Shown here piece after piece: positions 9,020-17,754 of a DNA stretch of 64,000 nucleotides; positions within the stretch are counted from its first letter, which is position 1, and each line of letters begins with the position of its first letter. Origin of the DNA: Paracoccaceae bacterium (GTDB lineage Bacteria; Pseudomonadota; Alphaproteobacteria; Rhodobacterales; Rhodobacteraceae); assembly GCA_030148225.1 (NCBI GenBank), contig JASBTX010000033.1:150219-214218 (forward strand). The letters are read 5' to 3'. The notes beneath the pieces were generated by a model. The model ran no database searches. It was not told where the DNA came from and was given only the letters and a program-made list of their open reading frames with translations. A program made the position numbers and the translations under genes.

Positions 9020-11957
9020 GTTGCCCTACCGGTTCAGGCACGGCTTGTGCGGTTTCATCCCATTCACCATATCGCGCGAGGTGATTGCATTCGGCGTCAT
9101 CCTGCCGTTTCAGGCAGGCGCGCCGCGAGGTATAGCCACGACCCGGGTCCTGATATGACGCGATCAGCGTGCCGAGGTCGCGCCGTGTATCGGCGATGGT
9201 CAGGCGGGTCAGATCGACGGGCGCTTCCACCGGTTCCGTGCCCAGCCCGATATAGATCAGCGCATCCACCGCCGCCGGGGGCAGATCCCTGAACCCCCCC
9301 TCTTCGGCTATGCATGCCTCGAGCAATAGTTGCCGGTCGAAATGCTCGATCTGTTTCGTCGCGGGGGGCTTGCCCGTCTTGTAGTCGTAGATGATCAGGT
9401 TTCCATCCGGTCCCGCATCAATGCGGTCTGCCGTGCCCGTCAGGGTAAAGGGCGGTTGCTCCAGCGTCAGCCGGCCCTGCCGTTCGAGTGCCAGCACGGT
9501 GCCTGATTGCCGACGCTCGGCCTCGCGCTTTGAAAACCACCCGGCAATGTGTCGGATACGTGCCATCCACAGGCGGCGATACACCGGCCAGATGCCAAAT
9601 TCGTCGAAAACCTGCTCTGCCAGCATCAACATCGCCTCGGGCCCGCCGTCGCCACCGGCGCTGATCCGGGCCACGAAACGCTCCATCAGCTTGTGCATGA
9701 CCTGGCCGCGCATGCGGGGATCGGGCTGTTTGGTGAGCGAATCAAGTGGCCGAAGCCGCAGCACATGGCGGGCATAGATGGCATAAGGGTCGCGGATCAG
9801 GGTCTGGATGGCCGTGACGGACAGGCGGTCAGGCCGCGCCGTGGCGGGTGGTGCCGGACAGGGCCGCGCGGCAGGCGGGATGGGTTCGGACGGCGCGTCG
9901 ATCATGGTAGCCATATTCAGCCAGGTCTGACCCCGTGCCTTCATCGCCCTCAGCGCGGCGGGTCCGTCAGTATCCTGAAGACCGCCCAGCAGATTGGTAA
10001 TCCGGTTCAGCCACCGCGACGGAACGGTCTCCGCCTCGTTATCGCGCACCGCGCGCGTCAGCACCACGCGGGGGGACCCCACGGCAATCTGAAAATCATG
10101 CGCCGACAGGCCGATGCGCCGGTCCGGCAGCAGCAGCCCGGCGTCCAGACGCATGCGGCGGTTGAGCCATGGGTCAGGATCGGGCTGGGCCGGCCAGATG
10201 CCTTCGTTCAGACCACCCAGCACCACGAGGTCATCCGACTGAACCCGCGCCTCCATCGTGCCAAGGATGCGAATCCGGTGATCGGGCTGAACCGGTGAGC
10301 GAACCTCTCTCGCGGCGAGTAATGCGCGCAGAAGCGCCCGGAATTCAGGCAAACCAAACGGATCATCCGACAGTTCGGCGGCGAGGTCCTTGATGACCAT
10401 TTCGGCCTCTTGTCCGGCCTCCTGTTTCCAAAGTTCGCTGTCGCCCGTGGGTGACGGCCCGTCGGCAAGCTGCCGGGCTACCGAGTTCAGCCTGTCCAGA
10501 AACCGGCCGAACCCTGTTTCAGGCGGCGTGGCCAGTGCCTCGGCTGTTGCCTCGATCCAGTCGAGCCATGAAACGATCCCGTGATCGGTCTGCCCCGCTG
10601 CCCAATCGCGGATATCCCGCCAGGACAGCGATACCGTTTCGCGCCGCCTGAGATAGAGCTCCAGCTCCCGGGTCCATTTCAGATGCGTGTTCCGCTCTGA
10701 CCCGCCGGTGTTGCAAAGTGGATGTTTCAGAATCGTGATCAGCGACTGCGGCCCGATCTGCGTGCCCAGATTATCGGCCACCAGCAGCAGGAACCGCCCC
10801 GGTGGCGACAGGTGCAGCGGCGTACCGGCGCTGTCATCGGGCAGGATGCCCCAGCGGTCCAGCGCAGCGGTGACCATGCGCGTCAGATTGCGGTCGGGCG
10901 AGATCAGGGCGGCTGTTTTGCCCTCTTCCAGCGCGTGGCGCAGACAAAGCGCGATGGCGTTGGCCTCGTGGCGTGGCGTGTCAGCCTCGATCAGATCCAA
11001 CCCGGCACAGGCGGGGCCGAGAGGGCCGAGCAACGGCCCTTCATCCAGCCATTGGCTGGTGACCGGCGCGGGACGCAGCGCGAGCGAGATCAGCCGCCCA
11101 CGCGGATTTTCCGGCATGTCGGTTGTGGACCATTTCTTCAGCCTTGTGGGCGAGAGTTCGAGCCGGGCCAGAAACGCGGAAAACCGGAATTGCGCATGAT
11201 CTTCTGCGCCGTCGCCCCGGGACAGTTCCTGCCAGACCGGGGCGGGCAGGTCAAAATCGAAGCCGGGCAGAATGACCGCACCCTGCGGCAGCCCGGCGAC
11301 CGCTGCCATGAAATCCTGCGTTGCGCCGCGCGATCCGGTGGAACCGGCGACCAGAACCGGGTGATCGGGTGGCGCGGATTGCCAGTGACGGATCATCCGC
11401 TCGATCACAGCGCGCTGGCGGCTTTCGATATCATGCGGCGCGTTTTCGCCCAGAAACCCTGTCACGATTTCAAGGAATTTCAGGCTGCGTTCCCAATGCG
11501 CGGAATGATCGGCCAGATCAAGGTTGCGCAGGGCGTCGAATTCCACCCCTTCGCCCCGCATTTCATCCAGCAAATCGGCAAGGCTGTCGGTTAGTGGAAA
11601 CAGCGCGGATTGCGGGGCAAGGTCCGGTGCCTGCCGCAGCAGGCGTTCAACAAGGCGCGCCAGTGTCAGCCGTCGGCGCAGCGGCGGGATGGCAGGCGGA
11701 ATATCGGGAAAGGTCGCAGAGGTTGCGAATTCCGATATCACGTTGATTTTCGGCAGCAGCCGCGCGCCATCCTTGCGCAAGCATTCGGTCAGGTGGCGCT
11801 GCATCCGGCGGGTGTTGACGTAGATCACCGTCCGCGCCAGCACCTCGGGCGGGGCGGTTCTCAACCGTGCGAGCAGACCGGTGGCAAACGCTGCGCCAAA
11901 GTCGCAGCCCGGCGGCAGGCCAAAGACACGGGGCTGATGACCGGGATCAAACATCAT
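9009..11957 (-). CDS. addB: Double-strand break repair protein AddB
   Basis: The partner of AddA: an inactivated-helicase subunit with a nuclease domain, 982 residues with the chosen start. A degenerate nucleotide-loop-like segment AGSTGSRGATQ lies in the first third. The RecB-like nuclease signature is GTADRID with IIYDYKTGKPP near the C-terminus. The open frame extends to 12029, but the ATGATG at 11954-11957 overlaps the murU stop (ATGATGTTTGA) and yields the normal N-terminus MFDPGHQPRVFGLPPGCDF, so that start is preferred. It overlaps addA by 11 bp. The order murU-addB-addA is a known alphaproteobacterial arrangement. Confidence 0.94.
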   Translation of the reverse strand: MMFDPGHQPRVFGLPPGCDFGAAFATGLLARLRTAPPEVLARTVIYVNTRRMQRHLTECLRKDGARLLPKINVISEFATSATFPDIPPAIPPLRRRLTLARLVERLLRQAPDLAPQSALFPLTDSLADLLDEMRGEGVEFDALRNLDLADHSAHWERSLKFLEIVTGFLGENAPHDIESRQRAVIERMIRHWQSAPPDHPVLVAGSTGSRGATQDFMAAVAGLPQGAVILPGFDFDLPAPVWQELSRGDGAEDHAQFRFSAFLARLELSPTRLKKWSTTDMPENPRGRLISLALRPAPVTSQWLDEGPLLGPLGPACAGLDLIEADTPRHEANAIALCLRHALEEGKTAALISPDRNLTRMVTAALDRWGILPDDSAGTPLHLSPPGRFLLLVADNLGTQIGPQSLITILKHPLCNTGGSERNTHLKWTRELELYLRRRETVSLSWRDIRDWAAGQTDHGIVSWLDWIEATAEALATPPETGFGRFLDRLNSVARQLADGPSPTGDSELWKQEAGQEAEMVIKDLAAELSDDPFGLPEFRALLRALLAAREVRSPVQPDHRIRILGTMEARVQSDDLVVLGGLNEGIWPAQPDPDPWLNRRMRLDAGLLLPDRRIGLSAHDFQIAVGSPRVVLTRAVRDNEAETVPSRWLNRITNLLGGLQDTDGPAALRAMKARGQTWLNMATMIDAPSEPIPPAARPCPAPPATARPDRLSVTAIQTLIRDPYAIYARHVLRLRPLDSLTKQPDPRMRGQVMHKLMERFVARISAGGDGGPEAMLMLAEQVFDEFGIWPVYRRLWMARIRHIAGWFSKREAERRQSGTVLALERQGRLTLEQPPFTLTGTADRIDAGPDGNLIIYDYKTGKPPATKQIEHFDRQLLLEACIAEEGGFRDLPPAAVDALIYIGLGTEPVEAPVDLTRLTIADTRRDLGTLIASYQDPGRGYTSRRACLKRQDDAECNHLARYGEWDETAQAVPEPVGQRDA

Positions 11958-12639
11958 CTGATGGCGCCAGCGCAGAATTTGCCATGGCAAGTCCCCCGGG
12001 GGTTCCCGTGTCACACCAGCCGCCGTCAAAGATAGCGCCGCAGAGCCGACCGCGCAGCGCGATATCGTTCCAGATTTCGTTCAGCGAAAAAGGTTCCTGC
12101 GGATAGTCCTTCAGGATATCTGTCCGGATGATCTGGGCGCCGGTATAGATCAGTGAACCACCCCGCTTCAGCCTTTGATCATCGGAAATGGCGAAATCAC
12201 CGCTGCCGGAATGACCTTTGGCGCGGTCCCGCGCCACGACCAGCAGCAATGCATCCATCCGATCAGGCACCCACGCCCCGGCCAGTTGATCCAGCGGGTT
12301 GGCACCCGTCCAGATACAATCAGTGTTCAGTGTAAAGCAGCAATCACCGCCCAAAAGCGGCAAGGCGCGGATCAGGCCGCCACCGGTTTCCAGCCGCCGG
12401 GGCCGTTCGTCCGAGATGCGAATGTCATCCCGCCCAGATAGGTGGGCGATAATCTGATCGGCGTGGTAGCAGACATTGACGACCTTTTTCGGGACGCGCG
12501 TAGCCTGAGCCAGCGCGTGATCCAGCAGGGTCTGACCGCCCGCGCGGAGGAGCGGTTTTGGCCTGTCCTTTGTCAGGCTGCCCATCCGGGTTCCCAGCCC
12601 GGCGGCAAAGATCATCACGCTGCCGGGGGGAGCGGGCAT
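11947..12639 (-). CDS. murU: N-acetylmuramate-1-phosphate uridylyltransferase (MurU-type nucleotidyltransferase)
   Basis: A 230-residue sugar-1-phosphate nucleotidyltransferase. The family's N-terminal signature FAAGLGTRMGSLTKDRPKPLL binds nucleotide and metal, and LNTDCIW is the second acid motif. With AmgK it would convert recovered N-acetylmuramic acid to UDP-MurNAc, bypassing de novo synthesis and conferring some fosfomycin tolerance in organisms where it has been studied. It overlaps amgK by 25 bp and addB by 11 bp, so it belongs to a tightly packed operon. The specificity call rests on pairing with the amgK-like kinase; a generic mannose-1-phosphate guanylyltransferase-like label is the alternative. 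Confidence 0.88.
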   Translation of the reverse strand: MPAPPGSVMIFAAGLGTRMGSLTKDRPKPLLRAGGQTLLDHALAQATRVPKKVVNVCYHADQIIAHLSGRDDIRISDERPRRLETGGGLIRALPLLGGDCCFTLNTDCIWTGANPLDQLAGAWVPDRMDALLLVVARDRAKGHSGSGDFAISDDQRLKRGGSLIYTGAQIIRTDILKDYPQEPFSLNEIWNDIALRGRLCGAIFDGGWCDTGTPGGLAMANSALAPSDDV

Positions 12640-13616
12640 CGTGTTTCCAGCCTTTTGAGTGTTGCCGGGTCCGGTTCGGGCAGGGCAGACCGGACTGCAT
12701 GGCGCAGATCGGCAAGCCCGGGATGATCAAGCGCCAGGACAAGATCGCGCCAGACGCGCGGGATATGGCGGACATAGCCGGTTTTGCCCATTCCCCGGCC
12801 AAGCCGGGCAAAGACCCCCAGAATCCTGAGATTGCGCAGCACCGTCAGCACCGCAAAACTCTGATCAAAATCCGGTTCCAAATCGGGGCGGCGTTCAAGG
12901 AAGTGCGCCTTGCAGGCGGTCTGAACCCCGGTCGGGACATCGCGTCGTGCATCGGCCAGCAGTGACACGAGATCATAGAGCGGGTGACCCATCACCGCAT
13001 CCTGAAAGTCGATCACGCCGGGCGGTTCGCCGGGCCCCGCATTGTCGCCCACCATCAGGTTTTCCGCGTGATAGTCGCGATGCACAAAAACAAGCGGGTG
13101 ATCGGGCAGGCGTTGGGTAATGTCTGTCAGCGCCGTCGTGATCCCGGCCGGATCAAGGCGCGCGGGCGGATACCATGCGCAGACCAGCGCAGCCGCCTGG
13201 ATCATCCCGGCAAATCCAAAGTCGGGCAGGTCGCCGCAATTTCCAACCCGTTGCATCACCGGGATCAGCCGCGTCGCGGCAAGGTAGAGGTTACGCTCGG
13301 TTTCGGCATCTTTCGCCGCGAGGTCGGCCAGCCGGATATCGCCCAGATCAGAAATCAGGTAATACCCCTGATCGGCGTCTTGGGCCATGATCCGGGGCGT
13401 TGTCACACCCTGACGGGCCAGACAGGTGCCGATCCGGACAAAGTTATCCGCGCTGTCACGAAGATCGGCAGGAAACTGCATCAGGATGGCGCTGGCACCG
13501 TCACTGCGGGTCAGTCGGGAATACCGGCGGGATGAGGCGTCGCCCTTCATTGGTGCGCGGCGTGCATCGGCCCAGCCGGACCGGGCAAGGAAGGGTTCGG
13601 GGTCAGTTTCAGGCAT
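12615..13616 (-). CDS. amgK: N-acetylmuramate/N-acetylglucosamine kinase AmgK-type phosphotransferase
   Basis: A 333-residue APH/choline-kinase-fold protein. The Brenner motif FVHRDYHAENLM carries the catalytic Asp, and GVIDFQDAVMGHPLYD supplies the metal-binding Asp. AmgK phosphorylates the anomeric hydroxyl of recycled MurNAc, and MurU next door then uridylylates it. The start MPETDPEPFL is chosen because its ATG overlaps the tsaE stop by 8 bp (ATGCCTGA); a longer frame reaches 13682 without homology. Adjacency tsaE-amgK-murU is frequent in alphaproteobacteria, which supports the assignment over a generic antibiotic phosphotransferase. Confidence 0.9.
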   Translation of the reverse strand: MPETDPEPFLARSGWADARRAPMKGDASSRRYSRLTRSDGASAILMQFPADLRDSADNFVRIGTCLARQGVTTPRIMAQDADQGYYLISDLGDIRLADLAAKDAETERNLYLAATRLIPVMQRVGNCGDLPDFGFAGMIQAAALVCAWYPPARLDPAGITTALTDITQRLPDHPLVFVHRDYHAENLMVGDNAGPGEPPGVIDFQDAVMGHPLYDLVSLLADARRDVPTGVQTACKAHFLERRPDLEPDFDQSFAVLTVLRNLRILGVFARLGRGMGKTGYVRHIPRVWRDLVLALDHPGLADLRHAVRSALPEPDPATLKRLETRCPLPPAA

Positions 13617-14094
13617 CTTCAAGCGCAAATATCCCCGCCCAGCGACGGGGTGCCCGAATGTCAAACTGCCGCGTATCCTCATCCTCGGTCATGGATAGGG
13701 TGATATGCGCCGCGCCTGCAGGCAGGTAATCCAACGCGATATCGGGCCATTCGATCAGGCAGATCGCGGTTTCACACGCCTCTTCAAGCCCCAGTTCATC
13801 CAGTTCCTGCGGGTCGTTCAGCCGGTAGAAATCGCAATGCCAAATATCGCAGCCACCGGCATTATATGTCTGTACCAGCAGAAAAGTGGGTGAAGGTATA
13901 TCCTCGGACAGGCCAATCGCAGCCTGACGTGATCGGATAATGTGGCGGGCAAAATGCGACTTGCCCGCGCCGATGGGCCCGTTGAGGAGCAGCACATCAC
14001 CCGCAGAGAGGCGCGGCGCGATGGCGTGGGCAAGGCGGGCGGTCTGATCCGGTGATGTCAGGGTCAGGGATGTCCGGAATTCATCGGCGCTCAT
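13609..14094 (-). CDS. tsaE: tRNA threonylcarbamoyladenosine biosynthesis ATPase TsaE
   Basis: A 161-residue P-loop ATPase that energises the TsaB-TsaD-TsaE complex forming t6A37 in ANN-decoding tRNAs. Walker A is NGPIGAGKSHFAR and the family segments SPTFLLVQTY, HCDFYRLNDPQELDELG and LIEWPD follow in order. The start at 14094 gives MSADEFRTSL and the normal length; the frame continues upstream toward 14325 only as overlap with another gene. It lies 43 bp after the PAS-domain gene and overlaps amgK by 8 bp, so it is translationally coupled to the muramate-recycling genes. Confidence 0.95.
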   Translation of the reverse strand: MSADEFRTSLTLTSPDQTARLAHAIAPRLSAGDVLLLNGPIGAGKSHFARHIIRSRQAAIGLSEDIPSPTFLLVQTYNAGGCDIWHCDFYRLNDPQELDELGLEEACETAICLIEWPDIALDYLPAGAAHITLSMTEDEDTRQFDIRAPRRWAGIFALEDA

Positions 14095-14137
14095 GCCTAC
14101 AGATAGCCATGCCGCCCACCCATACGCAAGCAGCCGC

Positions 14138-15361
14138 TCAGCCGTTGACGATGCTAAGCCGGGTCTCTTCTTCGATGCTGCGGGTCGTGGCGGGATCGGC
14201 CGCGAACCGGAAGAGGGTAAAGCCGCCCTGAAGCGCAAAGATATCCAGCGTTGCCGGGCCATTGTGCATGGTGTTGACAACCGCCGACCAGTTCGAGCGC
14301 TGGGCGGTCTGGACGACGAATTCACGAATGTCGCCCCAAACCGAATTGGGCATGCATTTGGATGCCCAGCTACGCGTCACCGTGCCGATATCGGGAACAT
14401 CGATCTGATCTGCGGTGTCGTCACCCCAATGGCTGTCATAGGACCGGTTGGTCAGGTAAAGCGCACCGCCTGGTGCAAAAACCGCCATGGGTGCCGCGAT
14501 GGTGTCGATGACCGCCCGCAGGGTTTCGACCTCGGTGCGATAGTCACGGGCGACCTTGATCTCGGGGCTGACATCATGGATCAGGATGGCCAGTGCACCG
14601 TTGGGATGGGGCCGGGCCTGAACGCGAAAGGTACGGCCATCGGGCAAGGGCCAGTCTTCAAGAAATCCGGCTTTGCTGGTGGCGGCCTCCATCGCCGTCA
14701 TGCGTTCGCGCCAGAGTTTATAATCCTGCGGCTCTCCGATCACACGTTTTTCCCGCAGGTGATCCAGAAACCCCATCAGCGTGGGCCGGGTGGCCAGCCA
14801 TTCGGGCGACAGGCCCGTCAGATCAGTGACCGCAGGATTGAAGAGAGAGAGCCGGCGATCACGCGAAAAGACAACGAGGCCGGTCGACAGATGCGCAAAT
14901 GTTTCGGACAGGGCCGAGACAAAGGCGCGAGAAGATTGCCGCGCCTGCACCAGATCGGTCGACTGAACCGCAAAGAGATCATGCCCGCGCGCATGTTCCC
15001 GGCTGGTAATGTCGAACCAGCGCTCGGGCCCGTCTGGGGGTGACAGTTGTATGCGATGTAAATCGCGACCGTCATCAAAACGCAGGTCCAGCGTCTGAAC
15101 CTCAAATAACCGCTTTTCGCCTGCTGAGAGGTCAGCGAAACGGTTCAGATTGTGCCAGATAACGCCGGTTTCCGGACGATATTCGCCGATGATGACCGGA
15201 GCGCCGGACAACAGACGCATCTGGCGGCGGCTTTGCCGACTGAATGCATCCATTGCCCGGACGACCCAACGCACCTTGCCCAGGCCGCTGGTCAGCGAGA
15301 GCACGATCACCGACGAAGCGATGCCGACTGACAGGAAAAAGGCGTAATCCAGAAGGGACAC
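14138..15361 (-). CDS. Membrane-anchored PAS-domain signalling protein without kinase domain
   Basis: A 407-residue protein with one N-terminal membrane segment (LDYAFFLSVGIASSVIVLSL), a linker, and PAS-like regions around residues 50-130, 165-265 and 280-390 (for example ALSETFAHLSTGLVVFSRD and LRAVIDTIAAPMAVFAPGG). No H-box, HATPase or output domain can be seen, and it ends in EEETRLSIVNG. It is placed between regB and tsaE on the same strand (60 and 43 bp gaps). It may therefore sense a redox or ligand signal, or be a degenerate histidine kinase that lost its catalytic half. The ligand and partner are unknown. Similar PAS proteins are commonly annotated at this place in Rhodobacteraceae. 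Confidence 0.85.
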   Translation of the reverse strand: MSLLDYAFFLSVGIASSVIVLSLTSGLGKVRWVVRAMDAFSRQSRRQMRLLSGAPVIIGEYRPETGVIWHNLNRFADLSAGEKRLFEVQTLDLRFDDGRDLHRIQLSPPDGPERWFDITSREHARGHDLFAVQSTDLVQARQSSRAFVSALSETFAHLSTGLVVFSRDRRLSLFNPAVTDLTGLSPEWLATRPTLMGFLDHLREKRVIGEPQDYKLWRERMTAMEAATSKAGFLEDWPLPDGRTFRVQARPHPNGALAILIHDVSPEIKVARDYRTEVETLRAVIDTIAAPMAVFAPGGALYLTNRSYDSHWGDDTADQIDVPDIGTVTRSWASKCMPNSVWGDIREFVVQTAQRSNWSAVVNTMHNGPATLDIFALQGGFTLFRFAADPATTRSIEEETRLSIVNG

Positions 15362-15421
15362 GAATCGATCCGGGTTTGGTCAAAGCTGATCAGAAGCTGT
15401 CCCGGCATGGTTAAAGCGGGG

Positions 15422-16813
15422 TTAAGAAATCGGGCGATTTTCACCCAATGGGCCCTTGACTGCCGCCTCAGAGGGACAGATCGCCGCCCGCTTCCAGATC
15501 AGTTCCACGACGGCACCCGATTGCGTCGGGCGGCTGTCAGGGTGCTGGAACGGGTCGGCGCCATTGGCAAAGGTGATCTCTGCGCCCGTCCTCTCGAGCA
15601 GGGTCTTGGCGATAAAAAGGCCCAGTCCCATGCCTTCGTAACCGGGACGACGGGCCTTTTCGCCGGATTTGCGCATCGAGATAAACGGATCGCCGATGCG
15701 CCCGATCACATGCGCGGGAAAGCCTTTGCCATCATCAGCGATGCGCAGATAGAGGTTATCGGCGTCCCAGCTACCGTTGAGCCAGACATCGGATTTGGCA
15801 AAATCGACCGCATTCTGAACGAGGTTGCGCAGCCCGTGGATGATCTCGGGTTTTCGGTAGATCGACGGATGGGGCAGTTTTATGCCCGGCAGCGGTGCGA
15901 ATGAGTAATGAATCTCTTTGCCCCGTCCCGCGTGAGGCTCGGCGGCGGTTTCCACGACCGAGGATAGCGGGGCCGTCCGGATCAAAAGGTCATCCTTGCC
16001 CGCCCGCCCCATCGAACGCAGAATATCGCGGCAGCGGTCGGCCTGTTCGCGGATCAGCTCCGCGTCTTCCTTCATCTCGCTTTCAGGCGGCAGTTCCTGC
16101 GCCATCTCCGAGCTGACGAGCTTGATCGTGGCCAGGGGTGTGCCCAGTTCGTGCGCGGCGGCGGCGACAACACCGCCCAGATCGGTCAGGTTCTGTTCGC
16201 GTGACAGGGCCATCTGAGTCGCATGCAGCGCCTCGGACATGGAGTTGTTCTCGATGCTGACACGGCGGGCATAGGCACCGACAAAGACGATGCCGATCAC
16301 AAGCGCCAGCCAGAAACCCATGTTGAACAGACGCGGCTGTTCCAGAATGGCACCATCATGCGTGACCAGCGGCAGGCTGAAATAGGCGATAAAGCTGACA
16401 AATGCGATTGCCGCCAACCCCAGAATTATTGTCGAGCGCAGCGAAAGCGCCGTTGCCGCGATAGTCACCGGCGCAATGATCAGGAGGGCAAACGGATTGT
16501 TCAGACCGCCTGTCAGGAACAGGAGCACGGCAAGCTGGGTCAGATCGAACAAAAGCGTGGCCATCGCCTCTCCGTCCTGAAGGCGGCGGTTTTCCGGGAA
16601 AACCAGCATGGACACCACGTTGACGAATACCGAGGCCAGAACGGCGAGAATGGCAAATGCCAGCTCGATCCTGAGTTCGAGCACGGCGGTGGCAAAAACA
16701 AGCGCGACGATCTGGCCGGTAATGGCCAACCAGCGCAACAGGATCAGGGTGCGCAGCCTGAGCCAATGCGAACGGGCCGTCGGCGAAAGAAGTGTTTTGT
16801 CCGTTGGGTGCAT
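15422..16813 (-). CDS. regB: Redox-sensing membrane histidine kinase RegB/PrrB
   Basis: A 463-residue sensor kinase with six predicted membrane helices (about residues 25-180) containing the family's quinone-site sequence GGLNNPF. The kinase core has H-box AAHELGTPLATIK, the conserved redox cysteine in EQADRCRDILRSMGRAG, N-box NLVQNAVDFA, and G boxes DDGKGF and GMGLGLFIAK. RegB/PrrB phosphorylates RegA/PrrA when the respiratory chain is reduced and controls anaerobic, photosynthetic, carbon- and nitrogen-fixation genes in relatives. The ATG at 16813 follows AGGAA at good spacing and gives the family length; an ATG at 16837 is possible. It diverges from regA with 183 bp between the starts. Confidence 0.94.
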   Translation of the reverse strand: MHPTDKTLLSPTARSHWLRLRTLILLRWLAITGQIVALVFATAVLELRIELAFAILAVLASVFVNVVSMLVFPENRRLQDGEAMATLLFDLTQLAVLLFLTGGLNNPFALLIIAPVTIAATALSLRSTIILGLAAIAFVSFIAYFSLPLVTHDGAILEQPRLFNMGFWLALVIGIVFVGAYARRVSIENNSMSEALHATQMALSREQNLTDLGGVVAAAAHELGTPLATIKLVSSEMAQELPPESEMKEDAELIREQADRCRDILRSMGRAGKDDLLIRTAPLSSVVETAAEPHAGRGKEIHYSFAPLPGIKLPHPSIYRKPEIIHGLRNLVQNAVDFAKSDVWLNGSWDADNLYLRIADDGKGFPAHVIGRIGDPFISMRKSGEKARRPGYEGMGLGLFIAKTLLERTGAEITFANGADPFQHPDSRPTQSGAVVELIWKRAAICPSEAAVKGPLGENRPIS

Positions 16814-16934
16814 ACGGTTCCTGTCGACCCGGATCATGTAGCGCGGCCAAACCGCCGGATTGCGCTCCAGCATCGGGCAAGGGCGGCCGGGAAACAAGGC
16901 GATTAGGCGGCTTTGCAATTGCCACCATCGATAT

Positions 16935-16963
16935 TTGACGCTCGCTACACAGCAAACTAGGTT
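16935..16963 (+). promoter_or_regulatory. Putative sigma-70 promoter of regA
   Basis: TTGACG, exactly 17 nt, then TAGGTT, located 33 bp before the regA ATG in the regB-regA divergent region. The boxes are near consensus; use in the cell is inferred. Confidence 0.6.
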
Positions 16964-16996
16964 GGCTGAAAGCATTTGTTTGGGGAATCCGGAAAT

Positions 16997-17551
16997 ATGG
17001 CAGAGCGACCGCTTGATGAAATCGGTGAAGACAACTCGCTGTTGCTGGTCGATGATGACGAGCCGTTTTTGCGGCGTCTGGCCCGGGCCATGGAAAAACG
17101 CGGCTTTGCCGTTGAGACGGCAGGCTCCGTGGCCGAAGGCAACCGGATCGCCACGACGACCAAACCGGCCTATGCCGTTGTCGACCTGAGGCTGGAGGAT
17201 GGAAACGGGCTGGGCGTTGTTGAAACACTGCGCCAGCATCGCCCCGACAGCCGTGTGGTCGTGCTGACCGGCTATGGTGCCATCGCCACTGCGGTCACGG
17301 CGGTCAAGATCGGGGCGGCGGACTATATGTCGAAACCCGCTGATGCGGATGATATCACTGCCGCGCTATTGGCGGGTGACGATGCGATGCCCCCGCCTCC
17401 GGAAAATCCGATGTCGGCAGATCGCGTCAGGTGGGAACATATTCAGCGTGTGTACGAGCTCTGCGACCGCAATGTTTCTGAAACGGCGCGTCGTCTGAAC
17501 ATGCACCGCAGGACACTGCAGCGAATCCTCGCCAAACGCAGCCCCCGATAG
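16997..17551 (+). CDS. regA: Redox response regulator RegA/PrrA (ActR)
   Basis: A 184-residue response regulator, the exact family length. The receiver domain has the acidic pair in LLLVDDDEPFLRRLA and the phospho-acceptor Asp63 in YAVVDLRLEDG, followed by VVLTGYG and the conserved Lys in YMSKPAD. A proline-rich linker (MPPPPENP) leads to a Fis-type helix-turn-helix, NVSETARRLNMHRRTLQRIL. Its cognate kinase RegB is divergent upstream. The ATG at 16997 is chosen over an earlier one at 16976 because it gives MAERPLDEIG and family length. It is expected to act as the global redox regulator of the Rhodobacteraceae half. Confidence 0.96.
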   Translation: MAERPLDEIGEDNSLLLVDDDEPFLRRLARAMEKRGFAVETAGSVAEGNRIATTTKPAYAVVDLRLEDGNGLGVVETLRQHRPDSRVVVLTGYGAIATAVTAVKIGAADYMSKPADADDITAALLAGDDAMPPPPENPMSADRVRWEHIQRVYELCDRNVSETARRLNMHRRTLQRILAKRSPR

Positions 17552-17612
17552 ACGGGGATTCGCCGGATACCGGGCCTGACCCGTTAATTGGCCCGGACAA
17601 TCACGCGAAAGC

Positions 17613-17674
17613 ACCCTGCAATTTCACGAAACCGACTGACAAGTCAGTGCGAAATACCCTGCAATTTCGCGAAA
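17613..17674. repeat. Pair of 19-bp direct repeats flanking a palindrome
   Basis: ACCCTGCAATTTCACGAAA at 17613-17631 and ACCCTGCAATTTCGCGAAA at 17656-17674 differ at one base and start 43 bp apart (about four helical turns). Between them, 17635-17648 is the palindrome ACTGACAAGTCAGT. Further CGCGAAA or TTTCGCG cores occur at 17604-17610 and 17683-17690. The arrangement looks like clustered protein sites upstream of the candidate small RNA; the binding protein is unknown. Confidence 0.65.
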
Positions 17675-17719
17675 AACAGCTTGTTTCGCGTAGTTTGGTG
17701 CATTTTGGCGTAACCGCTG

Positions 17720-17748
17720 TTGAGCGAAAAAATCCGGCGGCCTAGTTT
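17720..17748 (+). promoter_or_regulatory. Putative sigma-70 promoter of small RNA
   Basis: TTGAGC at 17720-17725, a 17-nt spacer, and TAGTTT at 17743-17748. It starts 46 bp after the direct-repeat pair and would place a start site near 17755. Confidence 0.5.
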
Positions 17749-17754
17749 GTATTC

